Shown here one piece after another: positions 6,446-13,786 of a DNA stretch of 41,094 bases (the first letter of the stretch is position 1; each line of letters starts with the position of its first letter). A program made the position numbers and the translations under genes. Source of the DNA: a virus; IMG/VR virus record IMGVR_UViG_3300033144_004524, positions 7,490 to 48,583 of that record; one strand, 5' to 3'. Below the pieces are notes generated by a model. The model saw nothing but the letters and a program-made list of their open reading frames with translations. It had not been told where the DNA came from and ran no database searches.

Positions 6446-6775
6446 ATGAAGATTACCGCACTAGGCCTCTTGGCCGGCTCGGTACTAATGGCCGCTTCGG
6501 ACGTTATTCCTAGCGGCGCGACTAGCATCTTCCAAGGCAGTGCATTTGCGCTCCTGGGATGGATGGTGTGGTACTTGCTGGCCAAGGCTTTGCCGGCGCA
6601 TTACAAGGCTGCGGCCACGGAGAGGAGTGAGTATCTGTCTGCACTTGACTGCGCGCGCAAGGACTATCTTTCGGATGCACAGGATTATCGTAAGCAGTTC
6701 TGCGAAGCCATCGAAAGATTGGAGCGCTCATTGCGGGAGCTTCACGATAGTATCGAAAGGATCGGACGACAATGA
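6446..6775 (+). CDS. Putative holin-like two-helix membrane protein
   Basis: The product has 109 residues. Two hydrophobic segments, about residues 3-20 (ITALGLLAGSVLMAA) and 30-48 (GSAFALLGWMVWYLLAKAL), are separated by a short polar turn and followed by a charged helical tail that looks like a coiled coil (AIERLERSLRELHDSIERI). Two helices and a charged C-terminus match class II holins in layout and size, but holins have little sequence identity, and membrane scaffolds look the same. The gene abuts the previous stop and overlaps the next start (ATGA at 6772). The nearby papain-fold enzymes support a lysis cassette; no classical endolysin was recognised anywhere in the window. Confidence 0.5.
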   Translation: MKITALGLLAGSVLMAASDVIPSGATSIFQGSAFALLGWMVWYLLAKALPAHYKAAATERSEYLSALDCARKDYLSDAQDYRKQFCEAIERLERSLRELHDSIERIGRQ

Positions 6776-6984
6776 ATGTTCACCTAGTCTCGGAATTGGG
6801 GGAGTTTCTGGTTGGCACGGTAGAAGAAGTGCTCTCGGGATCGCCGCCTGGATTGCCACCTTGCAGTGGCGGAGTTGGCCAGTCTCTTGGAACATTCCTG
6901 TGTGACCACGTCGCCGAAATGATGTCGGATGTGGACGATGAGGACAGGGATGGGGAGCTGGACCTGGTGTTGCGTGTGCGATAG
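6772..6984 (+). CDS. Small acidic protein
   Basis: Not recognised. The product is 70 residues, acidic at its C-terminal half (MMSDVDDEDRDGELDLVLRV), with two Cys in a Gly/Pro-rich middle. It shares an ATGA overlap with the preceding membrane gene and ends the exported-protein block. The DVDDEDRDG stretch vaguely resembles an EF-hand or dockerin-type calcium loop, but it is too short to call. The 31-base gap after it holds the ribosome site of the Sak4-like gene. Confidence 0.5.
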   Translation: MNVHLVSELGEFLVGTVEEVLSGSPPGLPPCSGGVGQSLGTFLCDHVAEMMSDVDDEDRDGELDLVLRVR

Positions 6985-7015
6985 CTGCCTGAAGTCATAA
7001 ACGAAGGGAGAACTC

Positions 7016-7822
7016 ATGTCTTTCGATCTTCAGTCTATCACTGCGGACTGCCAGTCCATGCCGCCGAGGATTATCGTTCTCGGCGTGGAGAAAATTGGCA
7101 AGTCGACCTTCGCAGCCTCCAGCGACCGTCCCATCTTTTTCCCGATCGTCCGCGAGGAAGGTATCGACGATCTTGCTGTGCCGAGTTTCCCAACTGTCCA
7201 TAGCGTCGATCAATTGATGACCGGCCTAGGCAGCCTGTACAATGGGGATCACGACTTCGGAACGGTTGTGGTCGATTCTTCTAGCGCCTTGGAGCCAGTG
7301 ATCTGGCGATCCGTGTGCGAGAAATTCAATTGCGACAACATCGAAAAGGTGGGTGGAGGATACGGAAAGGGATACACCTACGCAGTCGATCAGTGGGACC
7401 TAATACTCCAGGGGCTTGACGCGCTTCGCACAAAGGGAATCGCGTCAATCATCATCGGGCATGTCAAGGTCAAGGTTTTCAATGACCCGGAAGGACCCTC
7501 ATACGACCAATACCAGTGGGATATCCACGACAAGGCGGCCAATAAGCTGTTCAGGTGGGCCGACAGCATCTTGTTCTGCAATCAAAAGGTTGCAGTCGTG
7601 AAGGAAGACGCCGGGTTCGGCAAGACCATTGGCAAGGGTGTCGATGTCAGCGGTGGACAAAGGTATCTGTACACGCAACGAAGGCCGGCGCATCCAGGCG
7701 GCGGTCGCGGGGCTTATGGGCGCTTACCTTACGAGCTATCGTTGTCGTGGGATGCTTACATGCAAGCAATTACGTCAGTAGTCAAACCTCAAGAGGAGAG
7801 CAACAATGGCAGACCTGAGTGA
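7016..7822 (+). CDS. Sak4-like RecA-fold ATPase (recombinase/annealing)
   Basis: Phage single-strand annealing or recombination ATPase of the AAA_24/Sak4 type. Walker A is at residues 23-31 (GVEKIGKST), Walker B ends at Asp87 (FGTVVVDSSS), and IIIGHVKVK near residue 145 fits the sensor strand. The length of 268 residues is typical. AAGGGAGA lies six bases before the ATG. It is followed, overlapping, by an SSB-like protein and further on by a nuclease, the usual neighbours of Sak4 proteins, which load on single-stranded DNA with help from the SSB. It opens the recombination and replication block. Confidence 0.85.
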   Translation: MSFDLQSITADCQSMPPRIIVLGVEKIGKSTFAASSDRPIFFPIVREEGIDDLAVPSFPTVHSVDQLMTGLGSLYNGDHDFGTVVVDSSSALEPVIWRSVCEKFNCDNIEKVGGGYGKGYTYAVDQWDLILQGLDALRTKGIASIIIGHVKVKVFNDPEGPSYDQYQWDIHDKAANKLFRWADSILFCNQKVAVVKEDAGFGKTIGKGVDVSGGQRYLYTQRRPAHPGGGRGAYGRLPYELSLSWDAYMQAITSVVKPQEESNNGRPE

Positions 7823-8366
7823 TTTTTTTGGAAACGGATTCAAGCCGCAAGACCACGAACCTGCTGGCGACTTCGCGCTGGTCCCTGCTGGCAAATACGT
7901 TTGCCAGGTCGCGGGGGCTTCCGTTCAGCCTACTAAGGCGAAGAATGGGTATTACGTCAAAGTAATGCTCAAGATCCTGGAGGGGGAACACGCCAACCGC
8001 GTCCTCTACGACAACATCAACATCGACAATCCAAGCGAGAAGTGTACGCAGATTGGACTGTCGCAGTTGTCCGCGCTTGGCAGGGCCATCGGGGTGGATA
8101 GCCTTCAATCGGTATCGCAGATCAGCGGTCAGGTTGCGGTGGCGAGCGTGCGCGTGAAGAATGAGAATAACGAAATCAAGACCTATATTTCTGTCGCGGA
8201 CTACAGGTCGCAACAAGTGACAGCGCAAGCCAGTCCGGCGGCGGCGGCAGCTACGCAGATCGCAAGCCAGCCGACTCCCGCCTGCCCAACAGCAGTAAGT
8301 AGCCCGGCGGAACCCACCGCTGCCGGAAGCGCTGTGACTCCCCCCCCGCCGTGGGCACGGAAGTGA
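7806..8366 (+). CDS. DUF669-like single-strand DNA binding protein
   Basis: Likely SSB-type protein. Residues 1-140 show the DUF669 pattern: an N-terminal FKPQDHEPAGDFALVPAGKY, strands around YYVKVMLKILEGEHANRVLYDNI-like segments, and a final VRVKNENNEIKTYIS. The C-terminal 45 residues are Ala/Pro-rich, disordered, and end PPPPWARK instead of the acidic tip of bacterial SSB. It starts inside the end of the Sak4-like gene, with GAGGAG just upstream, and the two proteins probably act together on single strands. Its own tail overlaps the next gene's start (GTGA). Confidence 0.75.
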   Translation: MADLSDFFGNGFKPQDHEPAGDFALVPAGKYVCQVAGASVQPTKAKNGYYVKVMLKILEGEHANRVLYDNINIDNPSEKCTQIGLSQLSALGRAIGVDSLQSVSQISGQVAVASVRVKNENNEIKTYISVADYRSQQVTAQASPAAAAATQIASQPTPACPTAVSSPAEPTAAGSAVTPPPPWARK

Positions 8367-8656
8367 CGATCTCATCATCGGACGGCAATCCACGCAGACC
8401 GCGGATCAGCGTGCTGCGAACCGACGATCCGCCGAGGGTCGGCAACGAGCGGCTTGCGGGGCTGTACGAAGATGGCGTGGAGAGCCCGCAGGCTAACAGC
8501 GCCGCCGCCGAGCTGCTTGCGGCATGCGAGGCTTTCATGAAGGCAGAGGATTGCGCCGTAGCGGCACGAACACGCGGGCTGGAGCCTGCGTGGAGTATGG
8601 CCCGAGACGCCATTGCCAAGGCCACGGCCAGCCCAGGGGAGGTGACTGAAATATGA
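8363..8656 (+). CDS. Hypothetical small phage protein
   Basis: The product has 97 residues from a GTG at 8363 that overlaps the previous stop; a GTG at 8351 would add four residues. The C-terminal half reads ELLAACEAFMKAEDC, then LEPAWSMARDAIAKATA, the helix pattern common in small phage proteins of unknown role (often ending in AIAKA). The N-terminus is polar and probably flexible. It sits between the SSB-like and Tat-signal genes in a chain of overlapping starts. Confidence 0.6.
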   Translation: MTISSSDGNPRRPRISVLRTDDPPRVGNERLAGLYEDGVESPQANSAAAELLAACEAFMKAEDCAVAARTRGLEPAWSMARDAIAKATASPGEVTEI

Positions 8657-8892
8657 CAGTGCCAAGAAGGGAATTCCTCCGCGCCATTGTCGCGCTGACA
8701 ATCGCTTCAGCGGCGGCCATTGCGCCCAGCGGCCTCGCAAAACCAATGCAGCGTTTGCCGGACATCGGCCACTGGAAGAACTGGAAGAATTACACTTGTG
8801 TGTATAGCCCAATAGACAAGGAAGTCCTGATTCAGCGTATGAAGAAGTGCATGCGCGACCGTAAGTTTAGTGACAAAGGAATAATCCCATGA
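8653..8892 (+). CDS. Small protein with twin-arginine-type signal
   Basis: The product has 79 residues. The start MTVPRREFLRAIVALTIA contains the RR-x-F-L-(K/R) pattern of Tat signal peptides (Arg5-Arg6), then a moderately hydrophobic stretch to residue 24 and a plausible AKP or similar cleavage region near residue 30. The mature part is only about 50 residues, with two Trp, two Cys (C49, C66) and many Lys. A phage protein sent through Tat within a replication block is unexpected. It may be a captured host N-terminus. The ATG overlaps the previous stop, and its stop overlaps the methyltransferase start (ATGA at 8889). Confidence 0.6.
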   Translation: MTVPRREFLRAIVALTIASAAAIAPSGLAKPMQRLPDIGHWKNWKNYTCVYSPIDKEVLIQRMKKCMRDRKFSDKGIIP

Positions 8893-9644
8893 GCACACAT
8901 CAGCTATGCCACGGAGATTGCCAGGACCAGGAGTCGCCTATCTGGAATCCTAAACGCTCTTGGCCCCCCCTGAAATACGCATGCTGCTTCATGGACCCGC
9001 CTGATGCGATCGACCTAAAGCGGAGTGGTTACATCGAAAGACCCAAGGACGGGTATATCCCGTGGCTTACTTCCATCATTGGGGCAGCTATCGAGCATTG
9101 CGGCATCGTATGGGTAAGCTACAACGCGATCTGGGATTTGCCATTAAAATCCTGGGTCCATCATGCTCTGCTAGGATGGAGAAAGATTGAGGTTAAACCG
9201 TTTGTGTGGACGTACACGTTTGGGCAAAACCGGAAGACTGATTGCGGGCCAGGATTTAGGCCGATGCTGAGATTCAGGCATGAAGATGCCGAACTGTACC
9301 CCGATCAAATCAAGGTGCCATCCGTGAGGATGCTGACAGGGGACAAACGCGCAGCGCCAGGAGGGAAGGTGCCACTAGATGCGTGGAGCGATTTTCCCCG
9401 CGTGGTCGGAAACGCGAAGGAGCGTAGGAACTGGTGCCCAACTCAACATCCAGAGGGGTTAGTCGAGCGCGCAATCAAGCTGTCCACAAAGGAGGGAGAC
9501 ACGGTGCTCGATCTGTTTTCTGGTACTGGGACGGCGATTAGGGTGTGCAAACGCATCAACAGAAACTCGGTGTCTGCCGAACTTAGCCAGGGGTACTGTG
9601 GTGAACTCCTCAAGGAGCATGATCGCCTGGTAATGCTTGGATAA
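8889..9644 (+). CDS. DNA N-methyltransferase (motif IV before motif I)
   Basis: DNA adenine-N6 or cytosine-N4 methyltransferase using S-adenosylmethionine. The catalytic motif IV comes first (FMDPPDAI, residues 35-41) and the AdoMet motif I near the C-terminus (VLDLFSGTGTA, about residues 205-215), the order of beta-class enzymes. NSVSAEL after it fits motif II/III with an acidic residue. The motif is DPPD, with Asp where an aromatic residue (Y, F or W) normally stacks on the base, which may weaken or alter activity. At 251 residues it is compact. Likely roles are protecting phage DNA from host restriction or marking it; target sequence unknown. Confidence 0.8.
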   Translation: MSTHQLCHGDCQDQESPIWNPKRSWPPLKYACCFMDPPDAIDLKRSGYIERPKDGYIPWLTSIIGAAIEHCGIVWVSYNAIWDLPLKSWVHHALLGWRKIEVKPFVWTYTFGQNRKTDCGPGFRPMLRFRHEDAELYPDQIKVPSVRMLTGDKRAAPGGKVPLDAWSDFPRVVGNAKERRNWCPTQHPEGLVERAIKLSTKEGDTVLDLFSGTGTAIRVCKRINRNSVSAELSQGYCGELLKEHDRLVMLG

Positions 9645-9677
9645 TCATCGTTGTCATAACGGGAGTTTGGGTAGCAC

Positions 9678-10001
9678 ATGATGCGAATCAGCACAAGTGA
9701 CAATCCGCTCGGTCTTCGCATCGGCGAAGTCGTTAGGGTAAGGCAAGTCTGCACCATCGCCTACGACGGCGACCAAAAGCGTTTTTTCTTTGAGGACTTC
9801 GGGCGGGCCGCTGTTGTCGTCAGCAGCGTTAAGCGGGCACTTGGAACCTATGTTCCAGGTTTCGCTTACAGCGCGCTCGACACCTTGGACTATGACCTTC
9901 CACGCTTGAAGGTCTCCCGATACGTGCGGCTCTACGAGTGCCGTACCACGATGGGCAGTCGATCGTTTCTTGTTCGCCCTGACGACATCACAATGCCATA
10001 G
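9678..10001 (+). CDS. Hypothetical protein
   Basis: Not recognised. The product has 107 residues (ATG at 9678 or 9681), with a beta-rich pattern: LGLRIGEVVRVRQVCTIAYDG, FFFEDFGRAAVVV, then SRYVRLYECRTTMGSRSF. No membrane segment or Cys pairs. GGGAG lies 13 bases upstream, at poor spacing. It sits between the methyltransferase and a DUF7173-like gene, so it is probably expressed with the replication block. Function cannot be stated. Confidence 0.55.
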   Translation: MMRISTSDNPLGLRIGEVVRVRQVCTIAYDGDQKRFFFEDFGRAAVVVSSVKRALGTYVPGFAYSALDTLDYDLPRLKVSRYVRLYECRTTMGSRSFLVRPDDITMP

Positions 10002-10023
10002 TACCCCAAACGGGAGAGGGAAT

Positions 10024-10422
10024 ATGAAGACTCTGGAAGATTTGGTGACTGAACTTCTTGATGCCAAGAGCGCGGAGGAGTATGCCAAAGAGAAAAGAAT
10101 CAGGGCAGAGGTGGGAATCTGCGAACGCATCCCATCCGAGGATGGGAAGAAACAGGTTACTGCCAAGCTTGATTCGGGTGGATCGGTAACGGTCAAGAGG
10201 GACACAAATTACTCTGCCGACACAGGCGCTATCCTGAAGCTTGGCTTGTGGGCGGAAGGAGAACTCTCGCCGCCAATCAAGAAGAAAGCGACCCTGGACG
10301 TTGTCGGATATCATTGGTATGAAGAGCACCATCCAGGGGTATTTGCCCGATTAACCGAGCACGTCTCAGCCAAGCCTGCTAAGCCGAGTGTGACAGTGAA
10401 ACTACCGAAGAAGGGAGAATAA
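10024..10422 (+). CDS. Small recombination-associated phage protein (DUF7173-like)
   Basis: The product has 132 residues. The N-terminal helix (LEDLVTELLDAKSAEEYAKEKRIRAE), an IPSEDGKK turn, and GGSVTVKRDTNYSAD fit a conserved phage family found beside RecB-like nucleases and Sak4-type ATPases, where a helix is followed by a strand of the form G-x-V-x-V-x-R. The role of that family is unknown to me. The Lys-rich C-terminus is probably disordered. ATG at 10024 was chosen because GGGAGAGGGA lies directly upstream; a longer upstream frame overlaps the previous gene. Its stop overlaps the nuclease start (TAATG). Confidence 0.65.
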   Translation: MKTLEDLVTELLDAKSAEEYAKEKRIRAEVGICERIPSEDGKKQVTAKLDSGGSVTVKRDTNYSADTGAILKLGLWAEGELSPPIKKKATLDVVGYHWYEEHHPGVFARLTEHVSAKPAKPSVTVKLPKKGE

Positions 10423-11771
10423 TGGACATAGCAGACGTGGTGCCGCAAGAAACCAAAACAGCCAAGGCAATTGTCGCATACTGGAAGCAAAAAGGCGACG
10501 CCGATAGTCGGCCTTCAAGGAGGCTGGGGGCTTCGTCGCTTGGCAAGCAGTGCGAGCGTGCTTTATGGTACAAGTTCCGCCACTGCGATAAGACTAATTT
10601 CCCAGGCCGGATGTATCGTCTTTTCGACCGGGGTCAGTTGGAGGAACCGCGTGTAGTCTCTGACCTGGAAGGCATCGGCTGCGAAGTTCATGCAGTCGAT
10701 CCGTCAACTGGCGAGCAGATCACCGCGACCGCGTGTGGCGGACACTTTGTTGCGAAGCTTGACGGTGCCGTGGTGGGCGTTCCCGATGCGCCCAAGACGT
10801 GGCATGTTCTTGAGATAAAGACGCACAGCGCCAAGAGCTTCAATGCACTGCGCAAGAAGGGAGTGTTAGATAGCAAGCCGGAGCATTTTGCCCAGGTCCA
10901 GATAGAGATGCACCTCACCGGAATGGCAAGAGCGTTGTATATCGCTGTCAATAAGGATACTGACGAGCTTTACGTCGAGCGCATCAAGTACGATAAGGAC
11001 TACTGCGAAGCATTGCTTGAGCGCGCGGAGAGGGTCATTTACGGCCATCATCCTCCAGAGGGGATTTCCGATCGATCGGATTTCTATCTGTGCAAATTCT
11101 GCGACTCGAATTCTATTTGCCACGGTCCGCTGCACACGGAGCCTCCATTTCCAGTGGCGCAAATTTCGTGCCGTCAGTGCTGCTATTCCACACCATCACC
11201 AGATGGCGTCGACGGAACTTGGCACTGTGAGAAACACGGGAAGGCAATTACCTATGCCGACCAGCTGGGGGCATGCGAGCACCATCTAATACTGCCGCAC
11301 CTCATGCCCCGGTGGTCGGCTGAATGGAGCGGTGACAGCATCATATTCTCCAGTGAGGTAATCCCTAGCGATGGCGGCGAGTGTAGACGGGAGGTATTGA
11401 TTAACGGTCCACGAACAGTAGGTAGCGCCAACTATAGCAGCCTGGAGCTATCCGTTGTGCCACTCACCGTCCTTCTTAATCCATTTGTCTCCAAGGCCAA
11501 GGCGCTGTTCGATGGCGCAGCTATCGGAGAGCCTCAACTGGATATTATGGACAGATATCCGATGGAGGATTGCGAGGTATTGTGGAGCGGGGCGATTGAT
11601 GCCGACGACATCAAGGCCGCGTGGGTCGCCAAGGTGGGGCATGCCTCTCCGTTGGTTCCCCTGTGCTCAACGAATCTTCCGACCCATAGCGCATCAGAAT
11701 ATGATGAAGGTTTCGTTGTCATGGCTGACTACACGACTAACACGGCATACATTCTGAGGGGAAAACAATGA
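10422..11771 (+). CDS. RecB/Cas4-type PD-(D/E)XK nuclease with Fe-S cluster motif
   Basis: DNA exonuclease that resects ends for recombination. Core residues: Glu at 74/75 in RGQLEEPRV, Asp114 in AKLDGAV, Glu131-x-Lys133 in VLEIKTH, and a Gln motif in HFAQVQIEMHLTG. One Cys near residue 44 (GKQCERALWY) plus three in CKFCDSNSIC (about residues 228-237) match the four-cysteine 4Fe-4S arrangement of AddB and Cas4. A second Cys/His-rich stretch (CRQCC, HCEKHG, CEHH) follows and is an extra possible metal site, after which about 140 C-terminal residues have no recognised match. The length of 449 residues is longer than simple Cas4 proteins. It sits between a DUF7173-like gene and a zinc-ribbon gene. 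Confidence 0.8.
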   Translation: MDIADVVPQETKTAKAIVAYWKQKGDADSRPSRRLGASSLGKQCERALWYKFRHCDKTNFPGRMYRLFDRGQLEEPRVVSDLEGIGCEVHAVDPSTGEQITATACGGHFVAKLDGAVVGVPDAPKTWHVLEIKTHSAKSFNALRKKGVLDSKPEHFAQVQIEMHLTGMARALYIAVNKDTDELYVERIKYDKDYCEALLERAERVIYGHHPPEGISDRSDFYLCKFCDSNSICHGPLHTEPPFPVAQISCRQCCYSTPSPDGVDGTWHCEKHGKAITYADQLGACEHHLILPHLMPRWSAEWSGDSIIFSSEVIPSDGGECRREVLINGPRTVGSANYSSLELSVVPLTVLLNPFVSKAKALFDGAAIGEPQLDIMDRYPMEDCEVLWSGAIDADDIKAAWVAKVGHASPLVPLCSTNLPTHSASEYDEGFVVMADYTTNTAYILRGKQ

Positions 11772-12148
11772 CAGCCGCTACTCCACTACGAGATATGTAT
11801 TGCCGTAAGCGGGAGTGCTTGATTCGCGATTGTCGCGAAGATGCATACTCAAGGGGCCTGTGTCTATCGCACTACAACAAAGCACAATATCTCGTAGGGC
11901 AGGACGTCGAGACTTGGTGGACGCTGGAGGAAAGATCCGAGGCGATGCCGAGGAAGACAAGGTCGCCAGTGACGGAAAGTCAACTGCGTCACGCAATCAG
12001 AGAGCTGCACAAGCGCGGGTGCTATCCATCCATCGTGGCCATCAATTTCACGTTAGGCAGAAGGTCTAATACGCTCAAGCCCGCCGATCAGGAGGTACGC
12101 AACGAGGAGTTTGAGGGTCTTGGAATTGAGATGAAATCGCACGGCTAA
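11768..12148 (+). CDS. Zinc-ribbon protein, relative of the first gene
   Basis: The product has 126 residues. C11, C16 and C21 (CRKRECLIRDC) are followed by SRGLCLSHYNKAQYLV and VETWWTLEE, matching the RGLC-x2-(C/H)Y-x-KA motif of the gene at 10. The second half is a basic helical region (SQLRHAIRELHKRGCYPSI) that ends in an acidic tail. It probably binds DNA or RNA, though no target is known. The ATG overlaps the nuclease stop (ATGA) and the helicase gene starts eight bases after its stop, so it is translated with the recombination genes. Confidence 0.65.
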   Translation: MTAATPLRDMYCRKRECLIRDCREDAYSRGLCLSHYNKAQYLVGQDVETWWTLEERSEAMPRKTRSPVTESQLRHAIRELHKRGCYPSIVAINFTLGRRSNTLKPADQEVRNEEFEGLGIEMKSHG

Positions 12149-12156
12149 GGATCGCC

Positions 12157-13782
12157 ATGATTACCCTCAGGCCATACCAACGCGAAGCCAAGAGGGCCCT
12201 CGCTGAACATCTAGGCGCAATGAGCACAAATCCGTGCATCGTTCTCCCTACTGGGTCGGGAAAATCGCTCGTGATCGCGTCATGCCTCTCGGACTGGGTA
12301 TCGGAATACAGTAAGTTCCGGTGCATCGTTCTGGCGCATAGACGGGAACTTGTTCAACAGAATTATGACGAGTTCATGTCCAATGTCCGTGGGATGCGGG
12401 ACATTCCGCAATGCGAAGTCGGCGTCTTCTGTTCTGCGCTCAAGAGGAGAGATTACGATGCGCAACTTACGTTCGCTTCTATCGATTCTGTTTACCGCAA
12501 AGCTGGCGAATTTCCCCCCTTTGATTGTATACTGGTTGACGAGGCTCATAGGATACCTCCGAAGGGTGAGGGGAAATATCTGACATTCCTAAATGGGTGC
12601 CGGAGATGGAACAACAAGCTCGTGGTGGTTGGCCTCACGGCTACACCGTTCCGAATGGGGAGCGGACCGCTATGCCACAAGGATCACCTCCTGCAAGAGG
12701 TCTGCTATGGGGTCGGTGTTTCTGACCTAATCGACGAAGGATACCTCTGCAAGCTACGATCTAAGGTGGGGAAATCAATTGCCGACTTATCCGAAGTCAA
12801 AAAACGAGGTGGAGAATATGCGATTGCTTCCCTTTCAAAGGCGACTAACCGAGCAAATTTGGTAGAGAAAGCGGTTGGGGAGATTATCGCTATTCTCGCA
12901 CGAGAGAAGCGGAAATCAGTGCTCATATTCTGTGTTGATGTTGAGCACTGTAACATGGTCTCTCAAGAGCTTGCGAGATACGGCATCCGCGCGCCAGCGA
13001 TGACCGGGAAAACTCCGCATCGTGAGCGGGACAGAATCGGAAATGATTTCAAGGACGGCCGACTCTGCTGTGTGTGCAATGTCAACGTTTACACGGAGGG
13101 CTTCAACGCGACCCGCGTTGACTGCATCGTCCTGCTGCGTCCAACGATGTCGCCCGGTCTTTACAGCCAAATGGTTGGCCGTGGGCTTCGCACGCATCCC
13201 GGTAAGGAGGATTGCCTGATCCTGGACTATGCGCATTGCATCGAGGAGCATGGACCTATTGATCTCCTCGGAGGCGGACAGTATACTATAATGGCCGTAT
13301 GCGGCGAATGCCGGGAATCATTTTCCCGCGCCACCCGTATTTGTCCGCGTTGCGGATGGGAGATACCGAAAGTTGAGATGGAGCGGCTTGAGTCTGCCGA
13401 ACGCCAGAGAAGGATGCACGACAGCAAGGCGTCCAGCAGGTCAATCCTGTCTAACGAGCCGGAGACCCTCAAGGTAGACGAGATCACTGTTGGCCCGCAC
13501 TACAAGGAAGGAAGCGAAGCCAGCATGGTCGTCAGGTATCGTTGCGGACTGCGTATGTTCAGGGAATGGATATGTCTTGAGCATAAGGGATACGCGGGGC
13601 GAAAGGCTGTCCAGTGGTGGCGTGAGCGATTCGGCAGCGCGTCAAAAGTCCCTACAGTTGCGGATGCAGTCAGCAATCTGTTCACATGCTCCACGATTTC
13701 GGAATGGACCAGGACGATAAGCGTCCAGAAGAACAGGAAGTATTTCGAGATCATTGATTACAATCAGCCAATCAACGGATGA
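12157..13782 (+). CDS. RadD-like SF2 helicase with zinc knuckle
   Basis: ATP-driven DNA helicase or translocase. Q-motif-like RPYQREA (residues 5-11), Walker A PTGSGKS (31-37), DEAH (128-131), TATPFR for motif III, and motif VI in MVGRGLRTHPGK. A Cys cluster (CGECRESF, CPRCGW at about residues 380-405) matches the zinc element of RadD/YejH-type helicases. The remaining 130 C-terminal residues are unassigned. The length of 541 residues fits. RadD acts with single-strand DNA binding proteins in repair of broken forks. Phages use related helicases for recombination-dependent replication, in line with the nuclease, Sak4-like ATPase and RusA here. Confidence 0.85.
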   Translation: MITLRPYQREAKRALAEHLGAMSTNPCIVLPTGSGKSLVIASCLSDWVSEYSKFRCIVLAHRRELVQQNYDEFMSNVRGMRDIPQCEVGVFCSALKRRDYDAQLTFASIDSVYRKAGEFPPFDCILVDEAHRIPPKGEGKYLTFLNGCRRWNNKLVVVGLTATPFRMGSGPLCHKDHLLQEVCYGVGVSDLIDEGYLCKLRSKVGKSIADLSEVKKRGGEYAIASLSKATNRANLVEKAVGEIIAILAREKRKSVLIFCVDVEHCNMVSQELARYGIRAPAMTGKTPHRERDRIGNDFKDGRLCCVCNVNVYTEGFNATRVDCIVLLRPTMSPGLYSQMVGRGLRTHPGKEDCLILDYAHCIEEHGPIDLLGGGQYTIMAVCGECRESFSRATRICPRCGWEIPKVEMERLESAERQRRMHDSKASSRSILSNEPETLKVDEITVGPHYKEGSEASMVVRYRCGLRMFREWICLEHKGYAGRKAVQWWRERFGSASKVPTVADAVSNLFTCSTISEWTRTISVQKNRKYFEIIDYNQPING

Positions 13783-13786
13783 GAAG

